Shown here one piece after another: positions 1-7,163 of a stretch of DNA of 19,039 nt (within the stretch, counting starts at the first letter, position 1; every line of letters begins with the position of its first letter). The position numbers were made by a program, and so were the translations under genes. The stretch is from the NCBI GenBank assembly GCA_025464735.1, contig JAODMX010000257.1, positions 1 through 19,039 on the forward strand, given 5' to 3'. Origin of the DNA: Frondihabitans sp. (lineage in GTDB: Bacteria > Actinomycetota > Actinomycetes > Actinomycetales > Microbacteriaceae). The notes beneath the pieces are model-generated. The model made no database searches and had not been told where the DNA came from. It saw only the letters and a program-made list of their open reading frames with translations.

Positions 1-1742
1 GCTCGCTCATCGCCGGAAGCCGCTACCGCGGTGACTTCGAAGAGCGCCTCAAGAAGGTCACCAAGGAGATCCGCACGCGCGGCGACATCATCGTCTTCAT
101 CGACGAGATCCACACGCTGGTCGGCGCGGGCGCCGCCGAGGGTGCAATCGATGCCGCAAGCATCCTGAAGCCTCTCCTCGCCCGCGGTGAGCTCCAGACC
201 ATCGGCGCCACCACCCTCGACGAGTACCGCAAGCACTTCGAAAAAGACGCCGCTCTCGAGCGTCGTTTCCAGCCTGTCCAGGTGCACGAGCCCTCGCTGC
301 CCCACGCGATCAACATCCTCAAGGGCCTTCGCGACAAGTACGAGGCGTTCCACAAGGTGTCCATCACCGACGGCGCCATCGTCGCGGCGGCCAACCTGGC
401 CGACCGCTACGTGGCCGACCGCTTCCTCCCCGACAAGGCCATCGACCTGATCGATGAGGCCGGCGCCCGCCTGCGTCTCTCGATCCTCTCGGCCCCGCCG
501 GAGCTGCGCGAATTCGACGAGAAGATCGCCGTCGTTCGCGGGCAGAAGGAAGCCGCGATCGAAGACCAGGACTTCGAGAAGGCCGCTTCGCTCCGCGACG
601 AGGAGAAGAAGCTGCTCGGCGAGCGTCTCCGTCTCGAGAAGCAGTGGCGTTCGGGCGACGTCGGGGCCAGCGGCACCGTCGACGAGGGCGTGATCGCCGA
701 GGTCCTGGCTCAGGCCACGGGCATCCCGGTGTTCAAGCTGACCGAGGAAGAGACCTCGCGTCTCGTCTTCATGGAGAAGGCTCTCCACCAGCGTGTCATC
801 GGTCAGGAGCAGGCAATCGCCGCACTCTCCAAGACGATCCGCCGCACGCGGGCCGGGCTGAAAGACCCGAAGCGTCCTTCCGGATCCTTCATTTTCGCCG
901 GTCCGACCGGTGTCGGTAAGACGGAACTTGCGAAGGCTCTCGCCGAATTCCTGTTCGACGACGAGAACGCTCTGATCAGCCTCGACATGTCGGAGTACGG
1001 CGAGAAGCACACCGTTTCGCGCCTCTTCGGTGCCCCTCCCGGGTTCGTCGGGTTCGAAGAGGGTGGCCAGCTGACCGAGAAGGTCCGCCGCAAGCCGTTC
1101 TCCGTGGTCCTGTTCGACGAGATCGAGAAGGCTCACCCCGACATCTTCAACTCGCTGCTGCAGGTGCTCGAAGAGGGTCGTCTTACCGACGGCCAGGGTC
1201 GCGTGGTCGACTTCAAGAACACCGTCATCATCATGACGACCAACCTCGGCACAAAGGACATCACGGGTGGCCCGGTCGGGTTCCAGATCGAGGGCGACAC
1301 CGCCACGACCTACGAGCGCATGCGCTCGAAGGTCACCGAAGAGCTGAAGAAGCACTTCAAGCCCGAGTTCCTCAACCGTGTCGACGAGACGATCGTCTTC
1401 CCGCAGCTCACGAAAGACGAGCTGCTGCAGATCGTCGACCTCTTCATCAAGCGCCTGTCCGACCGTCTTCTCGACCGCGACATGACGGCGGAGCTCTCGC
1501 TCCCCGCCAAGGAGCAGCTCATCAAGATCGGTTTCGACCCGTCGCTCGGTGCTCGTCCTCTGCGCCGTGCCATCCAGCACGAGGTCGAAGACCAGCTGTC
1601 GGAGCACATCCTGCAGGGTGAGCTCAATGCCGGCGACCACGTGAAGGTCGACTACGTCGACGGCAAGTTCACCTTCGAGACCGGGCGTCAGCCGGGCCGC
1701 GACGAGGTGCTGGTCGGCGAGCCGGGCGAGATCGAGGCCTAG
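1..1742 (+). CDS. clpC: ATP-dependent Clp protease ATP-binding subunit ClpC (5' truncated by window)
   Basis: This is a class I Hsp100 AAA+ unfoldase that feeds substrates to ClpP in the cytoplasm. The reading frame is open from base 3, and 579 residues are visible. The N-domain and first Walker A, roughly 260 residues of a typical 840-residue ClpC, lie outside. Seen in order (fragment numbering): first-domain Walker [10 protein letters not shown] (about 30-38), sensor TIGATT and arginine-finger LERRF; a UVR motif in the middle domain (about 183-204), which separates ClpC from ClpA and ClpB; second-domain Walker A GPTGVGKT (300-307); pore loop GFVG (347-350); Walker B VVLFDE (368-373); and sensor 2 GARPLRR near the C-terminus. 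The stop is TAG at 1740. A strong hairpin terminator follows immediately, so clpC ends its transcription unit here. No defects are seen. Identification is firm. Confidence 0.96.
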   Translation, partial: SLIAGSRYRGDFEERLKKVTKEIRTRGDIIVFIDEIHTLVGAGAAEGAIDAASILKPLLARGELQTIGATTLDEYRKHFEKDAALERRFQPVQVHEPSLPHAINILKGLRDKYEAFHKVSITDGAIVAAANLADRYVADRFLPDKAIDLIDEAGARLRLSILSAPPELREFDEKIAVVRGQKEAAIEDQDFEKAASLRDEEKKLLGERLRLEKQWRSGDVGASGTVDEGVIAEVLAQATGIPVFKLTEEETSRLVFMEKALHQRVIGQEQAIAALSKTIRRTRAGLKDPKRPSGSFIFAGPTGVGKTELAKALAEFLFDDENALISLDMSEYGEKHTVSRLFGAPPGFVGFEEGGQLTEKVRRKPFSVVLFDEIEKAHPDIFNSLLQVLEEGRLTDGQGRVVDFKNTVIIMTTNLGTKDITGGPVGFQIEGDTATTYERMRSKVTEELKKHFKPEFLNRVDETIVFPQLTKDELLQIVDLFIKRLSDRLLDRDMTAELSLPAKEQLIKIGFDPSLGARPLRRAIQHEVEDQLSEHILQGELNAGDHVKVDYVDGKFTFETGRQPGRDEVLVGEPGEIEA

Positions 1743-1759
1743 GCACTTCGCTCCACACT

Positions 1760-1793
1760 GACGGGCGACTCTCCTTCGGGAGGGTCGCCCGTC
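1760..1793 (+). terminator. Strong hairpin terminator after clpC
   Basis: The arms GACGGGCGAC (1760-1769) and GTCGCCCGTC (1784-1793) pair perfectly. The inner CTCC/GGAG stem is capped by a TTCG tetraloop, with one T-G wobble between the two stem blocks. A short T run (gttt) follows a few bases later. It lies 17 bases after the clpC stop and before the argA promoter. Confidence 0.85.
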
Positions 1794-1817
1794 GGCGTTT
1801 CCCCGGCAGGCACTCGG

Positions 1818-1823
1818 TAGTCT
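1818..1823 (+). promoter_or_regulatory. Putative -10 element TAGTCT, leaderless argA promoter
   Basis: TAGTCT fits the actinobacterial TANNNT -10 pattern and ends 7 bases before the ATG at 1831. The start of transcription would then fall at or next to the start codon. The only purine-rich stretch (GAAGG, 1824-1828) is 2 bases from the ATG, too close to act as a ribosome binding site. No convincing -35 is seen. The call is inference from spacing. Confidence 0.5.
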
Positions 1824-1830
1824 GAAGGCC

Positions 1831-2379
1831 ATGACTTCGGAGACACCGAGCGCCGATCCCGCTTCCCCCGTCCCGATCACCGTTCGCAAGGCTCTGGCCA
1901 GCGACGTCCCCCACATCCAGCGGCTGATCCAGCCCTATGTGGAGCGCCGGATCCTGCTGGGCAAAGACAACGTCACTCTCTACGGGAGCATTCAGCAGTT
2001 TCAGATCGCGGTCGACCCGGCGGGTACGCCGATCGGCTGCGGTGCCCTCAACGTGTTCTGGGACGACCTGGCCGAGGTTCGCACGCTCGCTCTCGACGCC
2101 AGCTGGATCCATCACGGAGTCGGTCACAAGCTCCTGGAGGGTCTCGAAGGCGAAGCCAGGGCCCTCGGCGTGGGCCGCATCTTCTGCCTGACTTTCGAGG
2201 TCGATTTCTTCACCAAGCACGACTACCTCGAGATCGGAGAGTCGGTGGTCTCGCCCGACGTGTACGCCGAACTCGTGCGGTCGTCCGACGAGGGCGTCGC
2301 AGAGTTTCTCGACCTCGCGCGGGTCAAACCCAACACGCTCGGTAATACCCGCATGCTCAAGGTCTTGCCTCAGTTGTGA
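1831..2379 (+). CDS. argA: Amino-acid N-acetyltransferase (short ArgA-type N-acetylglutamate synthase)
   Basis: This 182-residue GNAT-fold protein probably makes N-acetylglutamate from glutamate and acetyl-CoA, the first step of arginine synthesis, in the cytoplasm. It matches the short single-domain ArgA known from Mycobacterium (Rv2747 type) across its length. Recognisable stretches are VRKALASDVPHIQRLI at the N-terminus, an IGCGAL strand, AEVRTLALD, an acetyl-CoA loop reading HGVGHKLL (a degenerate Q/RxxGxG/A), FCLTFEVDFFTKHDY, and a conserved C-terminal block EFLDLARVKPNTLGNTRML. It lacks the amino-acid kinase domain of Enterobacteria ArgA, as expected for this subfamily. It is monocistronic, between the clpC terminator and a new promoter. 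The start at 1831 is set by family length and the -10 element just upstream. Function is by homology and confident at family level. Confidence 0.88.
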   Translation: MTSETPSADPASPVPITVRKALASDVPHIQRLIQPYVERRILLGKDNVTLYGSIQQFQIAVDPAGTPIGCGALNVFWDDLAEVRTLALDASWIHHGVGHKLLEGLEGEARALGVGRIFCLTFEVDFFTKHDYLEIGESVVSPDVYAELVRSSDEGVAEFLDLARVKPNTLGNTRMLKVLPQL

Positions 2380-2450
2380 GAGCTGTCGCGGCCGCGCTCA
2401 GTCTGGGCTGACTCGCCGCTCACATGCCCGGAAAATCAAGGATCCCCACC

Positions 2451-2456
2451 TAACCT
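2451..2456 (+). promoter_or_regulatory. Putative -10 element TAACCT, leaderless promoter
   Basis: TAACCT (TANNNT) ends 6 bases before the ATG at 2463, and no Shine-Dalgarno sequence is present in the intervening CTTGGGCC region. This would place the transcription start on the A of the start codon. No good -35 is seen. Inference from spacing. Confidence 0.5.
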
Positions 2457-2462
2457 TGGGCC

Positions 2463-3122
2463 ATGTCGTCGTTCAAGCACCCCGTCGGCTCGCAGCCGGC
2501 CAGCGTGTACTGGCGACGTCGTGCCGTGCTCGTGTTCGCGGTGCTCCTGCTGGTTCTCGTTGTGATCGTGCTGATCGCTGTGAAGCCGGGCGCCGGATCG
2601 TCGGCGAGCCCTGTTGCGACCCCGACCACCTCGGCTCCTGCTGCCGTTGCTGCCCCCAGCCGCACCTCGGCTACCACGCCCAAGGCGACCTCGACTCCGG
2701 CCGCCACGGCGGCGGCCAACGGTGCCTGTACGGCGTCGCAGATTAACCTCAAGCCGATCACCGACAAGTCGAGTTACACCTCGCTGCAGCAGCCGCAGAT
2801 CTCGATGTCCATCACAAACACGTCGACGACGGCTTGCACGATTGACCTTGGTTCGAGTCAGCAGGTGCTGACGATCACCAGCGGAGCCGAGACCTACTGG
2901 ACGTCGAAGGACTGCCAGGTGCACGGAACCCACCAGAACGTGAAGCTCACCGCCGGACAGACCCTGACCACTCCGGCGATCGCCTGGGACCGCACGCGTT
3001 CCTCCACCTCGACCTGCAATGCGACGCGCAGTTCCGTTCCGGCGGGCGGCGCGAGCTACCACCTCTCGGTGTCGGTCGGGCTGATCAAGTCGTCGACGAC
3101 GGCCCTCATGGTGCTCAACTGA
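2463..3122 (+). CDS. Membrane-anchored hypothetical protein with extracytoplasmic beta-type domain
   Basis: The function of this 219-residue protein is not recognised. Residues 18-20 are a positive RRR cluster, followed by one strong hydrophobic segment (about 21-40). Next comes a linker rich in Ala, Ser, Thr and Pro (about 41-86), and a C-terminal domain (about 87-219) rich in Ser/Thr and beta-strand patterns with four cysteines (C89, C125, C151, C185) that could form two disulfides. This is a typical type II membrane protein with an outward-facing domain. The domain loosely resembles DUF4232-type domains of Actinobacteria, but I cannot confirm this. Its stop TGA (3120-3122) shares one base with the ATG of the next gene, so the two are probably translated together. 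The gene uses the host's normal codon bias. Confidence 0.8.
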   Translation: MSSFKHPVGSQPASVYWRRRAVLVFAVLLLVLVVIVLIAVKPGAGSSASPVATPTTSAPAAVAAPSRTSATTPKATSTPAATAAANGACTASQINLKPITDKSSYTSLQQPQISMSITNTSTTACTIDLGSSQQVLTITSGAETYWTSKDCQVHGTHQNVKLTAGQTLTTPAIAWDRTRSSTSTCNATRSSVPAGGASYHLSVSVGLIKSSTTALMVLN

Positions 3123-3505
3123 TGGCTGCTCCCCGACCCGTCTTCCGTTCGGAAGAACTCGAGCAGGCGCTCGCCGCCCAGGATGTCGCCGCCGTCGCAT
3201 TCGCGCTGCGGAACGACGTCGTCGTCGTGCCGCGCCTCGTCACGGCCCGCAAGTCGGACGAACAGGTGCGCGTCTTCGGTCGCGAGAACACCGACAAGCG
3301 CATCCTCCTGCTCTTCTCGTCGGCGGACGCCTACGCGCTCATGGTGCCGGACGAGAAGACGCGCCTCGTCATGCTGTACGACGCCGACAAGCTCCGCACC
3401 TTCATCGAGGCACACCTGGACGTGCTCGAGCAGGTGTTCTTCGACATCGCGGGGCCGCACACGATGGCCGCGAACCCTGAGGACTTGCTGAAGGCGCTGC
3501 GGTAG
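3122..3505 (+). CDS. Small conserved hypothetical protein, possibly SseB-like
   Basis: This 127-residue protein is predicted to be soluble, with no signal peptide or membrane segment. The pattern is an N-terminal helix (SEELEQALAAQDVAAVAFAL), a strand VVVVPRLV, a charged loop, then RILLLFSSADAYALM and a C-terminal helix ending DLLKALR. A hydrophobic 'xLLLFSSxxAY' strand followed by two helices recalls the N-terminal domain of SseB-family proteins, but the match is only a pattern by eye. The ATG overlaps the preceding stop (TGATG), so expression is coupled to the membrane protein upstream and a shared role is likely. No catalytic motif is visible. Confidence 0.75.
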   Translation: MAAPRPVFRSEELEQALAAQDVAAVAFALRNDVVVVPRLVTARKSDEQVRVFGRENTDKRILLLFSSADAYALMVPDEKTRLVMLYDADKLRTFIEAHLDVLEQVFFDIAGPHTMAANPEDLLKALR

Positions 3506-3537
3506 CGCGTTCGCGCTCGCGGGCGCTGCCCTGTTTT
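3504..3537 (+). terminator. Possible weak terminator overlapping the stop of the small gene
   Basis: AGCGCG and CGCGCT (3504-3517) form one small hairpin that includes the last bases of the stop codon. GGGC/GCCC (3521-3531) forms a second, followed by TGTTTT. Each stem is short. This is a plausible but weak rho-independent signal. Confidence 0.3.
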
Positions 3538-3632
3538 GACTCCGCGACTCGCCACTCATGTTTTGCCGCCGGCGCCAGACGTGGAGTTCTGCCGGAGGGG
3601 CGCCGTCACTCACGCGCTGAGAGCGCCGGGTT

Positions 3633-3714
3633 CGCGTTCACGATCGGGGTGGATCCGGTCGTTCGCACCACTTTTCGCTCCGTTGAGGCACGAATGACCC
3701 CGATCGTGAACGCG
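3633..3714. repeat. Perfect 18-bp inverted repeat, probable bidirectional terminator between convergent genes
   Basis: CGCGTTCACGATCGGGGT (3633-3650) and ACCCCGATCGTGAACGCG (3697-3714) are exact reverse complements separated by 46 bases. The pairing stops abruptly on both sides. It sits between the rightward small gene (stop 3505) and the leftward radA (stop 3740), 25 bases beyond the radA stop. There is no U-tract, as is often the case for actinobacterial terminators. No flanking target-site duplication is seen, so a miniature transposable element is not supported but cannot be excluded. The rest of 3506-3739 contains only a 7-bp inverted repeat (3570-3576 with 3599-3605) and no gene. Confidence 0.65.
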
Positions 3715-3739
3715 TCTCGACGAGCTGCGGCGGCGCGAC

Positions 3740-5101
3740 TCAGAACGCGGCGTCGAGCTCCCGCTCGCGGTCGCTCGTCGACGCGGCAAAGGCCCGCCGG
3801 AGCGCCTCACGCAGGTGCCCCGATTCGGCGTCGATGAGCTGCGTGAACCCGAGCCGCGCGGCTTCCGAGGCGCGCTGCTTAGAGGAGGCGACGGGGCGTA
3901 TCTCGCCCGCGAGGCTGATCTCGCCAACGGCCGCGAGCGTGTGCGGGAACGACGACTCGCGACTGGCCGACGCGAGCGCGAGTGCGATGGCGAGGTCGGC
4001 GCCGGGCTCGGTGATTTTGATGCCGCCGACGGTGGAGACGTAGACGTCGGCGTCGCCGAGCCTGATGCCCGCGCGGCGTTCGAGGACCGCGAGCAGCATG
4101 GCGACGCGAGAAGCATCGACCCCGTTGACGACCCGTCGCGGCTGCGGTGCCGTGCTCGCCACGATGAGGGCCTGGATCTCGACGGGAAGAGCGCGGCGCC
4201 CCTCCATCGCGACGGTGATGCACGTGCCGCTGACCGGGGCACTCGTGCGCGACATGAAGAGGCCGGACGGGTCTCGGACCTCGGCGATGCCGTCGCCGGT
4301 CATCTCGAAGCAGCCGACCTCGTCGGTCGGCCCGAAGCGGTTCTTCTGCGCCCGGACGAAGCGGAGGGCTGTCTGCCGATCACCCTCGAACTGGCAGACG
4401 ACGTCGACGAGATGCTCCAGGAGGCGAGGGCCGGCAATGCTGCCGTCTTTGGTGACGTGCCCGACCAGTAGGATGGGGAGGTTGCGGTTCTTCGACACGC
4501 GCACCAGCGTCGACGCCACCTCGCGCACCTGCGACGGGCCCCCGGCCATGCCGTCGCTGAGGGACGAGGAGACCGTCTGCACGGAGTCGACGATGACGAG
4601 CTGGGGGTCGGTCTGCTCGATCTGCCCGAGGATCACGGCGAGATCGACCTCGGCGGCGAGGAAGAGGTTGGGGTGCATGGCGCCCGTCCGTTGCGCGCGC
4701 AGACGCACCTGCGATGCCGACTCTTCGGCGGTGACGTAGAGCACACGAGCCCCGGATCCGGCAGCCCGCGATGCGACCTCCAGCAGCAGTGTCGACTTGC
4801 CCACGCCGGGCTCACCCGAGAGCAGGATCGCCGCCCCGGGAACGATGCCGCCGCCGAGCACGCGGTCGAACTCGTCGATGCCGCTCGGCCAGTGGGCGAC
4901 ACTGTCGGCTTCGACCTCGGTGATCGGCTTCGCTGCGCGGTCGCGGGAGACGGTGATCGGCGCGACACCGCGCGAACTTGCCGTCACCTCGGCGGCATCG
5001 ACGACGGTGCCCCAGGTCTGGCATTCCGCGCAGCGACCGACCCACTTGATGCTGGACCAGCCGCACTCGGTGCAGCGGAAGGAGGACGTGACGCGTGCCA
5101 T
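3740..5101 (-). CDS. radA: DNA repair protein RadA
   Basis: This 453-residue RecA-related helicase promotes branch migration during homologous recombination and repair. All family parts are present: an N-terminal zinc finger with C10, C13, C24 and C27; a RecA-like core with Walker A GEPGVGKS (96-103) and Walker B around LVIVDSVQT (168-176); the RadA-specific KNRFG motif (253-257); and a C-terminal Lon-like domain with IKITEPGADLAIALALAS (about 361-378). Length is normal for the family. It lies downstream of the SGNH hydrolase gene on the same strand (89-base gap) but has its own TANNNT element just before the ATG, so it is probably transcribed on its own as well. No defects are seen. Confidence 0.97.
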   Translation of the reverse strand: MARVTSSFRCTECGWSSIKWVGRCAECQTWGTVVDAAEVTASSRGVAPITVSRDRAAKPITEVEADSVAHWPSGIDEFDRVLGGGIVPGAAILLSGEPGVGKSTLLLEVASRAAGSGARVLYVTAEESASQVRLRAQRTGAMHPNLFLAAEVDLAVILGQIEQTDPQLVIVDSVQTVSSSLSDGMAGGPSQVREVASTLVRVSKNRNLPILLVGHVTKDGSIAGPRLLEHLVDVVCQFEGDRQTALRFVRAQKNRFGPTDEVGCFEMTGDGIAEVRDPSGLFMSRTSAPVSGTCITVAMEGRRALPVEIQALIVASTAPQPRRVVNGVDASRVAMLLAVLERRAGIRLGDADVYVSTVGGIKITEPGADLAIALALASASRESSFPHTLAAVGEISLAGEIRPVASSKQRASEAARLGFTQLIDAESGHLREALRRAFAASTSDRERELDAAF

Positions 5102-5107
5102 GTCCCC

Positions 5108-5113
5108 ACTCTA
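5108..5113 (-). promoter_or_regulatory. Putative -10 element TAGAGT, leaderless radA promoter
   Basis: On the minus strand TAGAGT is followed by six bases (GGGGAC) and then the radA ATG (5101-5099). The position fits a leaderless transcript. No -35 is obvious. Confidence 0.5.
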
Positions 5114-5190
5114 GGTTGAGCCTCCGACATGGCTCGTTCCACGCGCGGCAGGCGTGCCCGCTCTCGCCGGGCGGCGAGCTCGCCGGGCAG

Positions 5191-6081
5191 TCAGCGCCGC
5201 GGTCGTGGGATCGGGATCGAGTCGGTTGCCTGTGTGGAGAGTGCGGCAGCGGCATCCTGCGCCCTGTCGGCGACGCCGGCCGCGACCGACGTGACCCGGC
5301 GAGTGGCGGTGATGTCGGCGGCTGCCCGCTCGGCGGCGATTCGCGCGAGGCGCGCCTCGACGGCCGGGTAGAAGGCTGAGGCCCAGACTTTGTAGCCCTT
5401 GTCGTTGGGGTGGAAGAGGTCTTTGGCCGTGTTTCGGTAGGTGCGGAAGTACCCCTGGCGGCGGGTGGTCGCGTAGAGAGGAGCGACGGCGAGGCCGAGC
5501 TCGCCGGCCACCTTGCGCACGATCTCGTTGGCGACAGTGACCTTTCGCTCGGACTCCGGCAGCAGCATGAAGGGCAGGTCGGCCACGATCGCGTGCGAGG
5601 GAAGAGCGCCGTAGATCGAGCGGATGTTCTTCTCGAACTTCTTCGGATTGAAGTCGCCGATGTCGTTCGCGCCGATCGCGACCGTCACGACGTCGGCCGG
5701 GTAGTCGACCAGCCTCGGAACCTGGTCGATCTTGCAGAGGTGGGTCGTGGCTCCGGAGATGCTGAGGTTCTTCGTTCCGAGCGTGCCGTGCGTCGTGCGG
5801 CGGATGTGCGTCGCGATCCGACCGACGTAGCTGTGCCACGGGTTGCTCGCGCCGATCCCCTGCGCTGCAGAATCGCCGAGCGCGACGTAACTCAGCTGCC
5901 CACTCTGGCTGAACCGCTCGCGCCACCACTTCGAGTGGACCGGCAGGAGGCTCGTCAACACGTCGGCGGCGGCGTCGCGCCTGGCCATGAAACGCTTGTA
6001 GTACGCGAGCCCACCGACGGCCGCTGCGGCGGCTCCCCCGAGCCCGGCCAGGATGCCGATCGACGTTTTCGCAGTGCTCAT
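5191..6081 (-). CDS. SGNH/GDSL-family hydrolase, membrane-anchored
   Basis: This 296-residue protein is a likely esterase, lipase or deacetylase of the SGNH fold. Block I GDS with nucleophile S71 (69-71), block III GAND (137-140), and block V DxxH with D221 and H224 (in DLFHPND) form the expected catalytic set. The N-terminus has a Gly/Ala-rich hydrophobic stretch (about 7-27) followed by YYKR, consistent with an uncleaved signal anchor and an extracytoplasmic enzyme. The C-terminal 50 residues are Ala-rich and probably extended or helical. It precedes radA on the same strand. The natural substrate (cell-envelope acyl groups or lipids are possible) cannot be told from sequence. The start at 6081 is supported by a TANNNT element 6 bases upstream and the hydrophobic segment right after it. 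Confidence 0.88.
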   Translation of the reverse strand: MSTAKTSIGILAGLGGAAAAAVGGLAYYKRFMARRDAAADVLTSLLPVHSKWWRERFSQSGQLSYVALGDSAAQGIGASNPWHSYVGRIATHIRRTTHGTLGTKNLSISGATTHLCKIDQVPRLVDYPADVVTVAIGANDIGDFNPKKFEKNIRSIYGALPSHAIVADLPFMLLPESERKVTVANEIVRKVAGELGLAVAPLYATTRRQGYFRTYRNTAKDLFHPNDKGYKVWASAFYPAVEARLARIAAERAAADITATRRVTSVAAGVADRAQDAAAALSTQATDSIPIPRPRR

Positions 6082-6087
6082 GCTGGC

Positions 6088-6093
6088 ACGATA
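6088..6093 (-). promoter_or_regulatory. Putative -10 element TATCGT, leaderless SGNH hydrolase promoter
   Basis: On the minus strand TATCGT is followed by six bases (GCCAGC) and the ATG at 6081. No Shine-Dalgarno sequence is present. The spacing matches the other leaderless candidates in this window. Confidence 0.5.
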
Positions 6094-6158
6094 CGCCCGC
6101 TGATTTCAGGATTGGTTGGGAGCTCCATTGGGTTCGCCGAGAGCGCGCAGGATCCGAG

Positions 6159-6188
6159 TTCGGACTCCCTCCGTCGATGTACTAAACT
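6159..6188 (+). promoter_or_regulatory. Possible tRNA-Ser promoter
   Basis: TTCGGA (6159-6164) and TAAACT (6183-6188) are separated by 18 bases. The -10-like element ends 7 bases before the first base of the tRNA, so the primary transcript would have almost no 5' leader. The -35 match is weak. Confidence 0.4.
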
Positions 6189-6195
6189 CTTCCCC

Positions 6196-6285
6196 GGTAC
6201 CGTGTCCGAGCGGCCGAAGGATCATGTCTCGAAAACATGTGTGGGGGCAACTCCACCGTGGGTTCAAATCCCACCGGTACCGCCA
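6196..6285 (+). tRNA. tRNA-Ser(CGA)
   Basis: This 90-nt type II tRNA includes an encoded CCA (6283-6285). Acceptor strands GGTACCG (6196-6202) and CGGTACC (6275-6281) pair fully, with discriminator G. The anticodon loop is CTCGAAA between CATGT and ACATG stems, giving anticodon CGA, which reads UCG serine codons. A long variable arm (GTGGGGGCAACTCCACC region) and a T arm GTGGG-TTCAAAT-CCCAC confirm the serine class. It is followed at once by a terminator. Confidence 0.97.
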
Positions 6286-6287
6286 CA

Positions 6288-6314
6288 GAAAACCCCCGTG
6301 AAACGGGGGTTTTC
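6288..6314 (+). terminator. Rho-independent terminator after tRNA-Ser
   Basis: GAAAACCCCCGT (6288-6299) pairs with ACGGGGGTTTTC (6303-6314) across a GAA loop: a 12-bp perfect stem that ends in a T run. The A/T symmetry means it could also work on the other strand. Confidence 0.92.
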
Positions 6315-6596
6315 TTCATTTGCGGGCTCGCTGTGATTCGGGGGCGTCGTCGTCGAACTCGGCCTGGTTGTCGTGGTCGGGTTGTACCGCACTGATTGGT
6401 CGGTCGGCTCGGCGATGGCGTGCCCTCGACGTACCGCCAAACCCGGTACGGGTCACGCGCGAGCTCGAGGCGTTTGGTGACGCCGACGCGCTGCTCTACG
6501 TCGTGCCGAGACGGACGACATCACTCCGGCGGTCATCTCTCGCCGGCGCCGACCCTGGGGCGAGCCTCGCGTTAGACATCGACCAAGCGATGGTCA
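6315..6596. other. About 280-base region with no recognisable gene
   Basis: A weak rightward open frame crosses this stretch and continues under the PadR gene, but it starts at TTG, lacks a ribosome binding site and resembles no family I know. A 7-bp perfect hairpin CGTACCG/CGGTACG (6430-6436, 6444-6450) is present. The same place repeats 9 bases of the tRNA 3' end, GTACCGCCA, at 6431-6439. It may be degraded coding sequence or a junction left by insertion of the PadR-ABC genes beside the tRNA, but the evidence is thin. Confidence 0.35.
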
Positions 6597-6625
6597 TTGA
6601 CGTCCAGTATTACCTAGGTAACACT
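6597..6625 (+). promoter_or_regulatory. padR-operon promoter, probably leaderless
   Basis: TTGACG (6597-6602) lies 17 bases upstream of AACACT (6620-6625), which has the key A and T of an ANNNT -10. The predicted transcription start falls on the ATG at 6633. No Shine-Dalgarno sequence is present before that ATG. The whole spacer is occupied by the 28-bp palindrome described next. Confidence 0.55.
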
Positions 6626-6629
6626 GGAC
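6602..6629. promoter_or_regulatory. Probable PadR operator: 28-bp near-perfect palindrome
   Basis: GTCCAGTATTACCT (6602-6615) and AGGTAACACTGGAC (6616-6629) are reverse complements except for one symmetric position pair. The element spans from the end of the -35 to past the -10, 3 bases before the PadR start codon. PadR-family proteins bind long palindromes of this type, often in their own promoters. A bound dimer here would block RNA polymerase, so autorepression relieved by a drug ligand is the expected logic (inference). Confidence 0.75.
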
Positions 6630-6632
6630 TTT

Positions 6633-7163
6633 ATGAGCTACGTCGACATCGTGATCCTTCGCCATCTGCGGCTGCGTCCGGCGCATGGTTACGACCTGCG
6701 CAAGCGGGTGGAAGCCACGACCGGTTATGTGTTGCACAACAACTCGATGTACCCGGCGCTGCGCCGATTCGAGGAGGCCGGCGCGGTCGTCAAGACGGTC
6801 GAGGCGCGAGAAGGCCGGCCGCCGCGTCTTGTCTACGAGATCACGGCCGTCGGGCGGGAGCTGTTGCATGACATGCTCGCGACGTTTCCGCCGCAGGAGG
6901 CGGGAAACGAGATGGAGTTCCTCGCCCGCCTCGGTCAGTTCTCTCTTCTGACAACGGACGAGCAGGTGGCGATCTTGGATGCCCGCACCGTGGCCGTCTC
7001 CGCCCCGCTTGAACATCTGCGGGACATTTCAGGCCTCGCTCGCGGAGACGTGTGGGGCGGCTTGGTGATCGAGGAGATGACCCGTCGAGGCGAAGCGGAG
7101 CTCGACTGGTTGGCGGGGCTCCGCGTTCACGTCGCGGAACGGACCAGCGAGGTCGTACCGTGA
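6633..7163 (+). CDS. PadR-family transcriptional regulator
   Basis: This 176-residue protein has an N-terminal winged helix-turn-helix (about 5-80). The typical PadR pattern is VDIVILRHLRLRPAHGYDLRK, then LHNNSMYPALRRFEEAGAV (recognition helix), then a wing with GRPPRLVYEIT. The C-terminal half is predicted helical and would form the dimer arm. It is probably a ligand-responsive repressor of the two ABC-transporter genes that follow. The ATG is chosen because it starts right before the HTH and just after the promoter and palindrome. Its stop codon overlaps the GTG of the ATPase gene (GTGA, 7160-7163), so the regulator and exporter are co-translated. The ligand is unknown. Confidence 0.9.
   Translation: MSYVDIVILRHLRLRPAHGYDLRKRVEATTGYVLHNNSMYPALRRFEEAGAVVKTVEAREGRPPRLVYEITAVGRELLHDMLATFPPQEAGNEMEFLARLGQFSLLTTDEQVAILDARTVAVSAPLEHLRDISGLARGDVWGGLVIEEMTRRGEAELDWLAGLRVHVAERTSEVVP

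Noticed and set aside
6431..6439. GTACCGCCA as an att-site repeat of the tRNA-Ser 3' end
   Set aside because: Nine bases are too few for a tRNA attachment site, no integrase is present, and part of the match belongs to a local hairpin. Kept only as a weak hint.
6320..6871. 183-residue rightward frame after the tRNA
   Set aside because: It starts at TTG without a ribosome binding site, overlaps most of padR in another frame and matches nothing recognisable. It may include decayed coding sequence but cannot be supported as a gene.
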